Positions 1 to 7,400 of a DNA stretch of 8,942 nt are shown here, piece by piece. The first letter of the stretch is position 1. The number at the start of each line of letters is the position of its first letter. The translations under genes and the position numbers were made by a program. The notes under the pieces were generated by a model. It was given only the letters and a program-made list of their open reading frames with translations, ran no database searches and was not told where the DNA came from. This DNA is from DASRJW01 sp035649435 (GTDB taxonomy: Bacteria; Krumholzibacteriota; Krumholzibacteriia; G020349025), in NCBI GenBank assembly GCA_035649435.1, contig DASRJO010000028.1, positions 1 to 8,942 of the forward strand, read 5' to 3'.

Positions 1-923
1 CCGCCGCCGACGAGCGCTGGCACTGTGATCGTGTGATGCGGCGCGCGGAATGGACGTTCGACACGTACGGCTGACGCAGCTTCGTGCTGGCCACAGACGG
101 ACAGCACTTGACGCACATCGAGCGCCTCTTCGGGTGCGAGCGGCGGCAGAAGACCGGGAAGGCAACGCGCCAGCATGCTCTTGCCGACACCCGGAGGTCC
201 GGACATGAGCACGTGATGACCGCCGGCGGCCGCGACGACGAGGGCGCGCTTCGCCATCTCCTGGCCGTGGATCATGGAATAGTCGAGCCCGTTCGGCGCC
301 GCGGGCTCGGGCAGATTGGACGATGCGGCTTCTCGGGGTCGTGTTGCGCTCGAAGATTGCGTCTCGAGGCGCGAGGTCGCGGCCGAAGTCGACCGCCGCC
401 GTCCCGCAGGCGGCAGGCGTCCGGTGAACTCCGCCGCCTCGCGCAACGTCGTGCAGCCGATGACCTCGAGTCCGGGCACCAACTCGGCTTCGGCCATGTT
501 GTGGAACGGAACGAGCAGCCTGCGCACGCCGAGACGGCGCATGGCGATGGCGATCGGCAGCACACCGCGTGTCGGACGCAAGGCGCCATCGAGCGCCAGC
601 TCACCGAGGACGCAGACTCCCGATAAATCCTCGCCCGCATACTGCTTCGAAGCCTTGAGGATGCCGAGTGCGATCGACAGGTCGAAGGCCGCGCCTTCCT
701 TCGGCAGATCAGCCGGGGCCAGGTTGACGGTGACGCGCCGCTCGGGGACCTCGAAGCCACCATTGAGCAGCGCCGAAACCACGCGCTCACGGCTCTCGCG
801 CACCGCCGGGCTCGGCAGCCCGACGATGTGGAAGGCGCGCAGGCCGCGCTGCAGGTCGACTTCGACCGCAAGCGGGATTCCGTCCAGCCCGTGGACCGCA
901 GCCGACAACACGGTTGCAAGCAT
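1..923 (-). CDS. comM: YifB/ComM family Mg-chelatase-like AAA+ ATPase (partial, 3' end outside window)
   Basis: The first 307 codons are present; the family is about 500 residues, so roughly 200 are missing beyond the left edge. The N-terminal ChlI-like domain (about 1-165) shows the family signatures FHIVGLPSPAVRESRERV (31-48) and VNLAPADLPKEGAAFDLSIALGIL (first part at 66-75). A Ser/Ala/Arg-rich linker (about 170-210) leads to the AAA+ domain, with Walker A GPPGVGKSML at 242-251 and the conserved FRAPHHT at 292-298. In Vibrio and Haemophilus ComM is a hexameric helicase that promotes branch migration of incoming DNA during natural transformation, acting in the cytoplasm; that role is taken from the family. 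The ATG at 923 is chosen because no start codon lies in frame just upstream and the protein aligns with the family from residue 1. No clear Shine-Dalgarno is seen; a small inverted repeat (925-939) abuts the start. It lies 75 bp after the preceding exported-protein gene and could be read with it. Confidence 0.93.
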   Translation of the reverse strand, partial: MLATVLSAAVHGLDGIPLAVEVDLQRGLRAFHIVGLPSPAVRESRERVVSALLNGGFEVPERRVTVNLAPADLPKEGAAFDLSIALGILKASKQYAGEDLSGVCVLGELALDGALRPTRGVLPIAIAMRRLGVRRLLVPFHNMAEAELVPGLEVIGCTTLREAAEFTGRLPPAGRRRSTSAATSRLETQSSSATRPREAASSNLPEPAAPNGLDYSMIHGQEMAKRALVVAAAGGHHVLMSGPPGVGKSMLARCLPGLLPPLAPEEALDVRQVLSVCGQHEAASAVRVERPFRAPHHTITVPALVGG

Positions 924-998
924 GGACCAGGAGGTGGTCGGGCGTGGCTTGTCGCTCCGTGCGAGCGCACGAACCGCGCCATCCCAGCGGCATCCGCG

Positions 999-1655
999 CT
1001 AGTGACCCTTGCCCTTCGACTTGCCGTTCGACTTGCCGTTCGATTTGCCCTTGCCGGACGACGATTCCGAGCCGCGCGGCGCGGCGTCCTCCGATTTCGA
1101 CCGATGCTTGCCGGCGATCTGAGACGGGCTCTTCCCCTGCCGGCGCATTTGTAGGACCTCGCTCGGCCTCTGGCGCGAGTACTCCGACAGCGCGCGCAAG
1201 GTCGTGAAGCTCCGGATCTCGTCGTCGCTCATCCGCATGTCCTGTCGCGGATGCTTGCGCCAGTGTCCCCACGCCCGCCCGTACGGCGGACCGGGATCGC
1301 TCGGCAGGTCGACGTAGTAGATGTTGGTGTCCCGATGGCAACGATGCGTGATGTCGTACCAGGTGAGACCGCCGCGGCGCCAATCCAGGATGATTTCCAG
1401 GTCCATGTCCGCGACACGAGCCAGATGCAGCGCTACCACCATGTCGGGTTCGCTCATCCACTCGCTGCAGCCGACGACCACGTGATCGTCGGCATGGTAG
1501 TAATCGTTGTACAAGAAGCCGAACTCGAAGCCCGAGGTCCCGACGCGCACGCCGACGCTGGTCTCGCCGCGGGCGGAATGCGGCACGAGAGCGAGCGCAG
1601 CGAGCCCGACCACCAGGCCAAGAACGGAAGCTTTTGGGCCGTTCGAGAAACGCAC
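999..1655 (-). CDS. exported protein of unknown function with a basic Gly/Lys/Ser/Asn repeat tail
   Basis: I do not recognise a named family. The 218-residue product begins with a signal peptide (basic start, hydrophobic core about 10-24, likely cleavage near SARG-E at 30), so it is probably periplasmic or secreted. The mature part is rich in aromatic and acidic residues (YNDYYHADDH at 49-58) and has two cysteines, at 63 (GCSEW) and 106 (HRCHRD), that could pair. A helical stretch about 143-181 reads SDDEIRSF...EVLQMRRQGKSPSQIA, a pattern I associate with uncharacterised exported proteins of proteobacteria. The C-terminus is a low-complexity basic tail, GKGKSNGKSNGKSKGKGH (201-218), encoded by a 12-bp tandem repeat. 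The GTG start at 1655 is supported by a strong GAGGAGGT 4 nt upstream (1660-1667). comM follows 75 bp downstream on the same strand; no functional link is evident. Confidence 0.82.
   Translation of the reverse strand: MRFSNGPKASVLGLVVGLAALALVPHSARGETSVGVRVGTSGFEFGFLYNDYYHADDHVVVGCSEWMSEPDMVVALHLARVADMDLEIILDWRRGGLTWYDITHRCHRDTNIYYVDLPSDPGPPYGRAWGHWRKHPRQDMRMSDDEIRSFTTLRALSEYSRQRPSEVLQMRRQGKSPSQIAGKHRSKSEDAAPRGSESSSGKGKSNGKSNGKSKGKGH
1015..1050 (-). repeat. 12-bp tandem repeat, three units, coding for the NGKS tail
   Basis: On the plus strand two identical units ttcgacttgccg (1015-1026, 1027-1038) are followed by a third differing at two positions, ttcgatttgccc (1039-1050). They lie in frame in the 3' end of the exported-protein gene and encode its (G)KSN/GKS repeats. 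The near identity of the units suggests recent slippage, so unit number may vary between strains. Confidence 0.8.
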
Positions 1656-1659
1656 GTCT

Positions 1660-1667
1660 ACCTCCTC
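1660..1667 (-). promoter_or_regulatory. strong ribosome binding site for the GTG-started exported protein
   Basis: The minus strand reads GAGGAGGT, then AGAC, then GTG at 1655. This near-perfect Shine-Dalgarno at standard spacing fixes the non-ATG start. No convincing -35/-10 pair was found in the roughly 130 bp between it and the upstream hairpin. Confidence 0.75.
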
Positions 1668-1794
1668 GATTCTGCTGGCGGAATCGAAGTGGCTCGATGC
1701 AAGGGACGATCCGGCCCGCGGCGGCCTGGTCGGATTGCAGGTGGAGGGCCGGCGATTTTCGGGCGACAGCGGTGCGTGTGGGGCATGAATGACA

Positions 1795-1819
1795 TCGCCC
1801 TCCGCCGAGCGGAGGGCGA
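1795..1819 (-). terminator. hairpin, likely intrinsic terminator after the exported-protein gene at 1848-2561
   Basis: A perfect 11-bp inverted repeat (tcgccctccgc at 1795-1805, gcggagggcga at 1809-1819) with a 3-nt loop lies 28 bp after the stop codon at 1848. The very GC-rich stem suits a terminator. The sequence after it on the minus strand (TGTCATTCAT) is only mildly T-rich, so termination may be incomplete or the hairpin may instead protect the 3' end. Confidence 0.6.
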
Positions 1820-1847
1820 CGGGATCGGAACCGAAGCAAACGACGGT

Positions 1848-2561
1848 CTAGGGACGATACAGCTCCTTGACCGCGGACCAGCTCTGATTCTCGACGGACA
1901 CGGTGCTCATGATGTGCGCCCATTCCTCGTAGCCATCGTTGGTGGCGTAGTCGCCGCCGCTGGCACCGAACTTCGAGTACAGGTACAAATACTGATTATC
2001 GAGCCCATCGAAGGCGGCGGCGGGGACGTAGAGGAACATGTCGCCCGAGCCGCTGCCCGAGTTCAACGAGTAGTCGAGAAGCACACGGTTCCCCGCGCCC
2101 ATGTCATAGACGAGATTCTCGGCGAACAGCGCGGCATTGCTGGAGAGCGCCGGATCGGCCGACGTATAGATCCTGAGTTCGTCCAGAGACAGCAGCGGGT
2201 TCGCGCTCGTCTGATTGATGTCGAGCAAGAAACGCATATAGAGTACGCCATCGAGCAAAACCGGCTGCAGCGCGCCCACCAGCAGCGAATGTGTCCACAG
2301 CCCAGGTTTGACGTCCACGAGATCCCCATCCAGCGGGCTGTGATCGGTGTTGAAGCCCTGCTCCGAGTCGGAGTTGGTGCTCATGCGGACGAATGGATCG
2401 ATCACGCCCGTTCCCGCGGGCTGCGGATCGGACTGCAGGAAGAGAGCGGCCCCGATGAAGCCGGACGCACCCGCGGTGGTGAGATCCAGATCCGTCGCGC
2501 CCGCGGCGTTTGCGCCGACGAGCAGGGTCAAGAGCATGGGAACCAATGGCTTTTGGATCAT
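1848..2561 (-). CDS. exported protein of unknown function, resembles PEP-CTERM-type proteins but without the sorting tail
   Basis: The chosen start at 2561 gives 237 residues and places a signal peptide at the N-terminus (MIQKPLVPMLLTLLVGANA, cleavage about 19-22). CAGGAG 6 nt upstream (2568-2573) supports it over an in-frame ATG at 2627, which would add 22 polar residues before the signal and has no comparable site. The mature chain is acidic and rich in Gly, Ser, Asp and Asn: FVRMSTNSDSEQGFNTD (57-73), RFLLDINQ (110-117), SLDELRIY (125-132), LVYDMGAGNRVLLDYSLNSG (150-169), GSGDMFLYVPAAAF (171-184), YLYLYSKFG (191-199) and NDGYEEW (208-214). From memory this pattern is common in proteins annotated as PEP-CTERM sorting proteins, which end in a Pro-Glu-Pro motif, a hydrophobic helix and a basic tail. 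Here the chain stops at VKELYRP, so it is more likely released or periplasmic. Function is unknown. It seems to be a single-gene unit, with about 160 bp in front and a hairpin behind. Confidence 0.85.
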   Translation of the reverse strand: MIQKPLVPMLLTLLVGANAAGATDLDLTTAGASGFIGAALFLQSDPQPAGTGVIDPFVRMSTNSDSEQGFNTDHSPLDGDLVDVKPGLWTHSLLVGALQPVLLDGVLYMRFLLDINQTSANPLLSLDELRIYTSADPALSSNAALFAENLVYDMGAGNRVLLDYSLNSGSGSGDMFLYVPAAAFDGLDNQYLYLYSKFGASGGDYATNDGYEEWAHIMSTVSVENQSWSAVKELYRP

Positions 2562-2567
2562 GTCGAG

Positions 2568-2573
2568 CTCCTG
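2568..2573 (-). promoter_or_regulatory. ribosome binding site deciding the start at 2561
   Basis: CAGGAG on the minus strand, 6 nt before ATG at 2561. It favours the start directly in front of the signal peptide over the in-frame ATG at 2627. Confidence 0.65.
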
Positions 2574-2580
2574 GCGCAAT

Positions 2581-2596
2581 GCATCCGAGCGGATGC
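2581..2596 (-). repeat. short inverted repeat in the 5' leader of the exported-protein gene
   Basis: gcatccg-ag-cggatgc is a perfect 7-bp dyad with a 2-nt centre (or a 6-bp stem with a 4-nt loop in RNA). It ends 7 nt before the Shine-Dalgarno at 2573. It could be an operator half-site pair or a leader hairpin; the sequence alone does not decide. Confidence 0.4.
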
Positions 2597-2659
2597 GGTG
2601 TGCTACGAAAGTGCTCGATCGACCCAAGCCCTAGGGGAAGAGCGAAGAGCCGACGGCGG

Positions 2660-2705
2660 AGAACTCTCAAGAATAAAGGAATCGGTTCAGAATAAACAGT
2701 GCATG
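2660..2705 (-). promoter_or_regulatory. AT-rich patch, candidate promoter region for the exported-protein gene
   Basis: In a GC-rich window this stretch is clearly AT-rich. On the minus strand it holds TTTATTCT twice (2696-2689 and 2677-2670), start to start 19 nt apart. Position, about 110-135 bp before the start codon, fits a promoter or a two-site operator. No canonical TTGACA/TATAAT pair is visible, so the exact -35 and -10 cannot be assigned. Confidence 0.3.
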
Positions 2706-2724
2706 TTTTGCAGACGTTGACGCT

Positions 2725-3450
2725 TCAGCGTTCCCGTGAACCTCGCACGGGGCTTGGATCCTCGCGGCCAGGGCGCACCACCTTGTAATGCAGGAAAAGC
2801 TCGCCCGCAGGACTGGCATGGTGACTGAGCAAATCGAGCCGTGGCGACACCGCCGCGAGAAACCCAGCTCCTCCGACAGCGCCCGGTGCCGGACCTCCGA
2901 GCAGAACGGGGCAGAGCGTGAGGTACAGCTCGTCGATCAGACTCTGTTCGAGCAGGGCGAACACGAGCTCGCCTCCCCCTTCGACCAAGATCTCGGCGCA
3001 GCCACGCGCCTGCAGAATCTCGATCATCGGCGCCAAGTCGATCCTCCCCGGTGAACGGTCGGGCAGGGTGAGGACGCTGGCGAAACGTGCGACCTGAGCG
3101 GCACGCCCGCGGTCTGCGGTTCCCGAAGTGAAGACCAAGGGCTCCATGCCCGGTGTGCCGAAGAATCGGCTGCCCTCGACACGTAGCTCGAGCCCATGGG
3201 AGACCAGAACGCGGAGTGGCTGCGCGCTCTTCCCCGCCGCCCGGCGCGCATCGACGAGGTCCGGATCGGAGAGCAGGAGGCTGGGATCTTCGTCGCGCAA
3301 TGTGCCGGCGCCGATGACGACGGCGTCGGCGCGGGCGCGCAACACCTGCATCTGGCGTTTGTCGGCGGCGCTCCCGAAGCGGAACTTCTCGCGCGCCACC
3401 GTCCCGATCTTGCCGTCGACGCTCGAGGCCAAGTTGACGAACACCGTCAC
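2725..3450 (-). CDS. stand-alone RibD C-terminal domain (DHFR-like) NADPH-dependent reductase
   Basis: The 241-residue product matches the RibD_C fold, related to dihydrofolate reductase. Visible motifs are NLASSVDGKIG (6-16, substrate and cofactor loop), ADAVVIGAGTLRDEDP (41-56), the glycine-rich nucleotide-binding EILVEGGGELVFALL (153-167) and DELYLTLCPVLLGG (173-186). There is no N-terminal zinc deaminase domain, so it is not a bifunctional RibD. In the family such proteins reduce the ribosyl of the 2,5-diaminopyrimidine intermediate of riboflavin synthesis (as archaeal ArfC), and mycobacterial Rv2671 acts as a dihydrofolate reductase. The GTG start at 3450 overlaps the TGA of the cyclohydrolase by 4 bp (GTGA), which implies translational coupling. 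That partner suggests a pterin or GTP-derived pyrimidine substrate; this is inference. The last 14 residues are polar and look disordered. It is the last gene of the unit. Confidence 0.85.
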   Translation of the reverse strand: MTVFVNLASSVDGKIGTVAREKFRFGSAADKRQMQVLRARADAVVIGAGTLRDEDPSLLLSDPDLVDARRAAGKSAQPLRVLVSHGLELRVEGSRFFGTPGMEPLVFTSGTADRGRAAQVARFASVLTLPDRSPGRIDLAPMIEILQARGCAEILVEGGGELVFALLEQSLIDELYLTLCPVLLGGPAPGAVGGAGFLAAVSPRLDLLSHHASPAGELFLHYKVVRPGREDPSPVRGSRER

Positions 3451-4433
3451 CGCAAGACCTTCCACAGCTCGGCGACCGGTGTTTCGAGCTCGCTCACGAT
3501 GTCGAAGTCGTGAATCGACTCCATGCTGGTGGAGTGGAGCGCCAAGGTGCTGCCCGCGAACTCCTCGCCGAGCACGCCGGCGACGGCGGAGGCGATCTGC
3601 CGCGTCGCATCTTCGATGAACTGCGGATCGCGGTGGGCACGGTAGACCAGGTGCAGCTCGAACTCGCGCGGCAGAGTGTTCTGCACACGGAAGACGCACC
3701 CGTCCACTGCGGCGAAGAGCGACTGGAACGGCAGCAGGCCGCTCAGATTTCGCACCTCGATGCGGGTCGTGCAACGCTGCGAATGGGTGAGCAGCGGCGC
3801 AATTTGCCCGAGCGCGGCATCGATGTCGCTGCGCGCCTGCTGCAACGCATGTTTGAAAGTCTGTTGCACGCAAGGGCACGCGGTGATGTGCTGAACGACG
3901 AACCCGGCCGATTCGCTCCATTGTCCTCGTTGCAAGGTGGCCGCTGCCGACAACCCGACATGTTCGAGCGAGACCTTGTCCTTGTCACCCTTCCAGCCTT
4001 CGACGCGTTCGAGGTAGCTGAGGGTGCCGCTGGCGCGCACTTCGGCGCCGCCGCCGTATTCCTTGGCTCGCAATTCTTCCGCCAGCCAGCGCACGTACTC
4101 CTGCAGCGACGCATGCACGACCTGCACGCCCTCGGCCAGCAGGCTGCCGATCCGCGAAGTGTGGATGCCGCGTTTGTCGGCGGGCACCTCGGTCAGGAGC
4201 CGCACGCACGCATCCAGGCTCACCTCGCGGCCCGAAGCGAAGGGGTCGCGCAGGCGCAACGGCACGTGCTCGCGCACCAGGCCGACGCGCGGCAAGCCGA
4301 TGCCGATCTCGGGCCGCTGGTACGGGATGTCGTCGCCCGCTTCGTCCATGGCGCGCAGCACGTCTTCCGCCGGCACACCGAATGTCGTGGCAAAACCAGG
4401 TTGCGCACGCGGATCGAAGACTTTCGATTCCAT
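3447..4433 (-). CDS. folE2: GTP cyclohydrolase of the FolE2/MptA family (COG1469)
   Basis: The 328-residue protein carries the family signatures in order: DDIPYQRPEIGIGLPRVGLV (34-53), EVPADKRGIHTSR (82-94), HITACPCVQQT (182-192, with the metal-ligand cysteine region), THSQR (216-220, usually HNQR), HRDPQFIED (267-275) and ESIHDFD (305-311). FolE2 converts GTP to 7,8-dihydroneopterin triphosphate for folate and pterins; archaeal MptA forms the 2',3'-cyclic phosphate for methanopterin. The TACPC block resembles MptA more than the SLCPCSKE block of typical bacterial FolE2, so the exact product is open. Cytoplasmic. Two adjacent ATGs exist (4436, 4433); AAGGA at 4440-4444 lies 6 nt before the second and 3 nt before the first, so 4433 is preferred. 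It starts about 30 bp after the RND permease gene and overlaps the next gene by 4 bp. Bacterial FolE2 genes are often Zur-regulated, but no such site can be seen here. Confidence 0.9.
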   Translation of the reverse strand: MESKVFDPRAQPGFATTFGVPAEDVLRAMDEAGDDIPYQRPEIGIGLPRVGLVREHVPLRLRDPFASGREVSLDACVRLLTEVPADKRGIHTSRIGSLLAEGVQVVHASLQEYVRWLAEELRAKEYGGGAEVRASGTLSYLERVEGWKGDKDKVSLEHVGLSAAATLQRGQWSESAGFVVQHITACPCVQQTFKHALQQARSDIDAALGQIAPLLTHSQRCTTRIEVRNLSGLLPFQSLFAAVDGCVFRVQNTLPREFELHLVYRAHRDPQFIEDATRQIASAVAGVLGEEFAGSTLALHSTSMESIHDFDIVSELETPVAELWKVLR

Positions 4434-4439
4434 CATTCA

Positions 4440-4444
4440 TCCTT
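4440..4444 (-). promoter_or_regulatory. ribosome binding site deciding the cyclohydrolase start
   Basis: AAGGA on the minus strand, in the short gap after the permease stop codon. The spacing (6 nt) favours ATG at 4433 over ATG at 4436. The gap has no terminator-like hairpin, consistent with read-through from the pump genes. Confidence 0.55.
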
Positions 4445-4467
4445 CTTTGTCGGGCCAAGGGAACACG

Positions 4468-7400
4468 TCATGCTGCGGGCACGACCCGCGGCACGCGGGC
4501 GGCTTCGGCCTCGTGGCGCTCTGCCGCACGGTGCGGTTTCGTGTAGCGCGCCAGCTGCGCATAGACCACCGGCACGACCACGAGGGTGAGGAAGGTCGAG
4601 AAGAACAGGCCACCGACGACCGCGATGCCGAGCGGACGCCGCGCCTCGGCTCCTGCGCCGAGACCGATAGCGATCGGCAGCACCCCGAAGATGGTGGTGA
4701 AGCTGGTCATGAGGATCGGGCGCATGCGGATCTTCGAGGCCTGCATGACCGCGTCGAGCAGCTCGTGGCCGCGCGCGCGCAGCTGGTTCGAGTACTCGAC
4801 GATGAGGATGGCGTTCTTGGTCACCAGACCCACCAGCATGATGAGACCGATCTGTGAATAGATGTTGAGGCTCTGGCGGAAAACGTAGAGCGTGAACAAG
4901 GAGCCCACGAGCGCCAGCGGCACCGACAGCAGGATGGTGAACGGGTGCACGAAGCTCTCGAACTGCGCCGCCAGCACCAGGTAGATGAAGACCACGGCGA
5001 AGACGAAGGTGAAGTACAGCTTGCCGCTCGATTCGCGAAACTCGCGCGACTGACCGGCGAGGTCCTGCTTGATCGATTGAGGCAGCGCCGTCTCGGAAAT
5101 GCGGTCGAGATCCGTGAGCGCCTGCCCGAGGCTCACTCCGGGCGCCAGGTTGGCCGTCAAGGTCGCCGAGCGCAGGCGGTTGAAATGGTTGAGCTCCTTC
5201 GGGCTCACGGTCTCACGCACGTGCACCACGTTCGCGAGCTGCACCAATCCCCCCGTGCCGCGCAAGTAGATGCCCTCGATGGCATCGGGCGTCGACCGCT
5301 GCTTCGAGCGCATCTGCGCGATGACGTCGTACTGCTTCGAGCCGCGCTTGAAATCGGTCACCACGCGCCCGCCGAGGAACGTCTCGAGCGTCGTGCCGAT
5401 GTCGGTGACCGAGACCCCGAGCTGCGCGGCGCGATCGCGGTCGATGCTGATGTCGAGCTGCGGTTTGTTGAGCCGCAGATCCGAATCGAGGTTGATCAGA
5501 TAGCCGAGCTTGTTGGCCTCGCCCATCATGGAGCGCACGGCCCCTTGCAGGTCGTCGTAGGTTTCGCCCTGCAGCACGTATTCGACTTGCGACGACGCGA
5601 ACCGCCCGCCCAGGCTCGGCGGGTTGATGACGAAGGCGAGCACCCCGGGAATGGAAATGAGCTGCGGGAACAGCTCCTGGACCAGCTGTTGCTGCGACTT
5701 CTGGCGCTCGCCGCGTGGCTTGAGACGCAGGAAGACGAAGCCGTCGGTCACTCGGCCCGGCCCGCCGAAGCCGAGGCCGGTGGCGGTGAACAGACCGCCG
5801 CGTTCCGGCAGCGGCAACAGCCGGCTCTCCACCTCGCGCATGTACTTATCGGTGTATTCCAAGGTCGCGCCCTCCGGCGCCAGCACGATGCCGAATGCGA
5901 TGCCGCGATCCTCCACCGGCACGAACTCGCGCGGCATCAGGCGGAAGATCCACACCGCACCGCCGACCAGCAGGATGGCGAGGCCGACGACCGCGGCGCG
6001 ACGGCGCAGCGCGAACTCGAGCAGCCTGCCGTAGTTGTCGTGCAACGCACGGAAGAAGTTGTCGAAGCTGCGCGACGCCCAGTTGCTACCGCCACCGTAG
6101 AGCGGCTTGAGGAAGCGCGAGCACAGCATGGGCGACAAGGTCAGCGCCACGAATCCCGAGATCGCCACCGACACTGCCACGCACAGGCCGAATTCCCTGA
6201 ACAGCTTGCCAACGTTGCCGGTCAAGAACGCCACCGGCACGAACACCGCTACCAGGGCGATGGTGGTGGCCAGCACGGCGAAGCCGATCTCACGCGAGCC
6301 GTCGAAGGCGGCTTGCCGGCGCGGCTTCCCCATCTCCATGTGACGAAAGACGTTTTCCAGCACCACGATCGCATCGTCGACGACGAGACCGATGGCCAGC
6401 ACCAAGGCCAGCAGCGTCAAGATGTTGACGGTGAAGCCCATGAAATAGGCCACGGCGAATGTGCCGATGATGGATGTCGGGATGGCGACGGCCGGAATCA
6501 TCGTCGCGCGGACGCTCTTCAAGAAGACGAAAATCACCAGGATGACGAGACCCGTGCCGAGGAGAAGCGTCTGCCACACCTCGTCGAGCGACTGTTGGAT
6601 GAACGTCGACGAATCGTAGGCGACGTCGAGTCGCATGCCATCGGGAAGCTGGGCGGAGAGCTGCGGAAGTGCCGCGCGCACTTCGGTCGCGACATCCAGG
6701 GTGCTCGCCTTCGACTGTTTGGCGACGCCGAGACCGATGGCGGGCTGGCCGTTGTAGCGTGCCTCGGTGCGCTCGTCCTCGGCACCGAGCCTGACCTCGG
6801 CGATGTCGGCGAGGCGGACGATCTGGCTGCCGCTCTGGGCGATGACGAGGGCGCCGAACTCCTCTGGGCTCGCCACTTCGCCCCGCGTCCGCACCGCGAA
6901 CTCGCGTTGGCTGCCCTCGACCCGGCCGCCCGGGATCTCGGCGTTCTCGGCCCGAATGGCCTTCTCCACGTCTTGCGTCGTGAGCCCGTGTGCGGCCATG
7001 CGTTGCGCATCGAGCCAGACGCGCATGGCGTACCGGCGTTCGCCGCCGATGAACACCGATCCAACGCCCGGCAGACGTTGGATGCGTTCCTTCAGCACCA
7101 AGTCGGCCAGCTCCGACAGCTCGAGCTGCGAGTGCCGTGTGCTCGACAGCGCCAGCCACAGGATGGGCTGGGCGTCGACATCCACCTTGGAGACGATGGG
7201 ATCCTCGGCCTCGCTCGGCAGCTCGCCACGCACGCGCGCGACGCGATCGCGCACGTCGTTGGCCGCTTCGTTGTGATCCCGTCCTTGCTCGAACTCGACG
7301 GTGATCACCGCGCCCTGCTCGCGGCTGGACGATGTGATCGTCTTCACGCCTTCGAGCGTCGACAATTGTTCCTCGATGACCTCGGTGATCTCGGTCTCGA

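Noticed and set aside
787..1923. 378-codon open frame on the minus strand overlapping comM and both exported-protein genes
   Set aside because: It is in a different frame, Arg/Ala/Pro-rich and motif-free, and conflicts with the well-supported comM N-terminus and the gene at 999-1655.
1251..2720. 489-codon open frame on the plus strand across the two exported-protein genes
   Set aside because: It runs through two minus-strand genes with signal peptides and ribosome sites and through the hairpin and intergenic region. Its composition is that of an antisense frame and it has no recognisable motif.
2718..2733. Small dyad acgcttcagcgt at the stop codon of the reductase, as a terminator
   Set aside because: The stem is only 5 bp with a 2-nt loop, it includes the stop codon and no T-run follows, so it is too weak to call a terminator.
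3451..3921. Extension of the RibD-type reductase upstream to an earlier start at 3921
   Set aside because: The added 157 residues lie inside the cyclohydrolase gene in another frame and are Arg/Ala-rich. The family N-terminus (VFVNLASSVDGK) begins right at the GTG at 3450.
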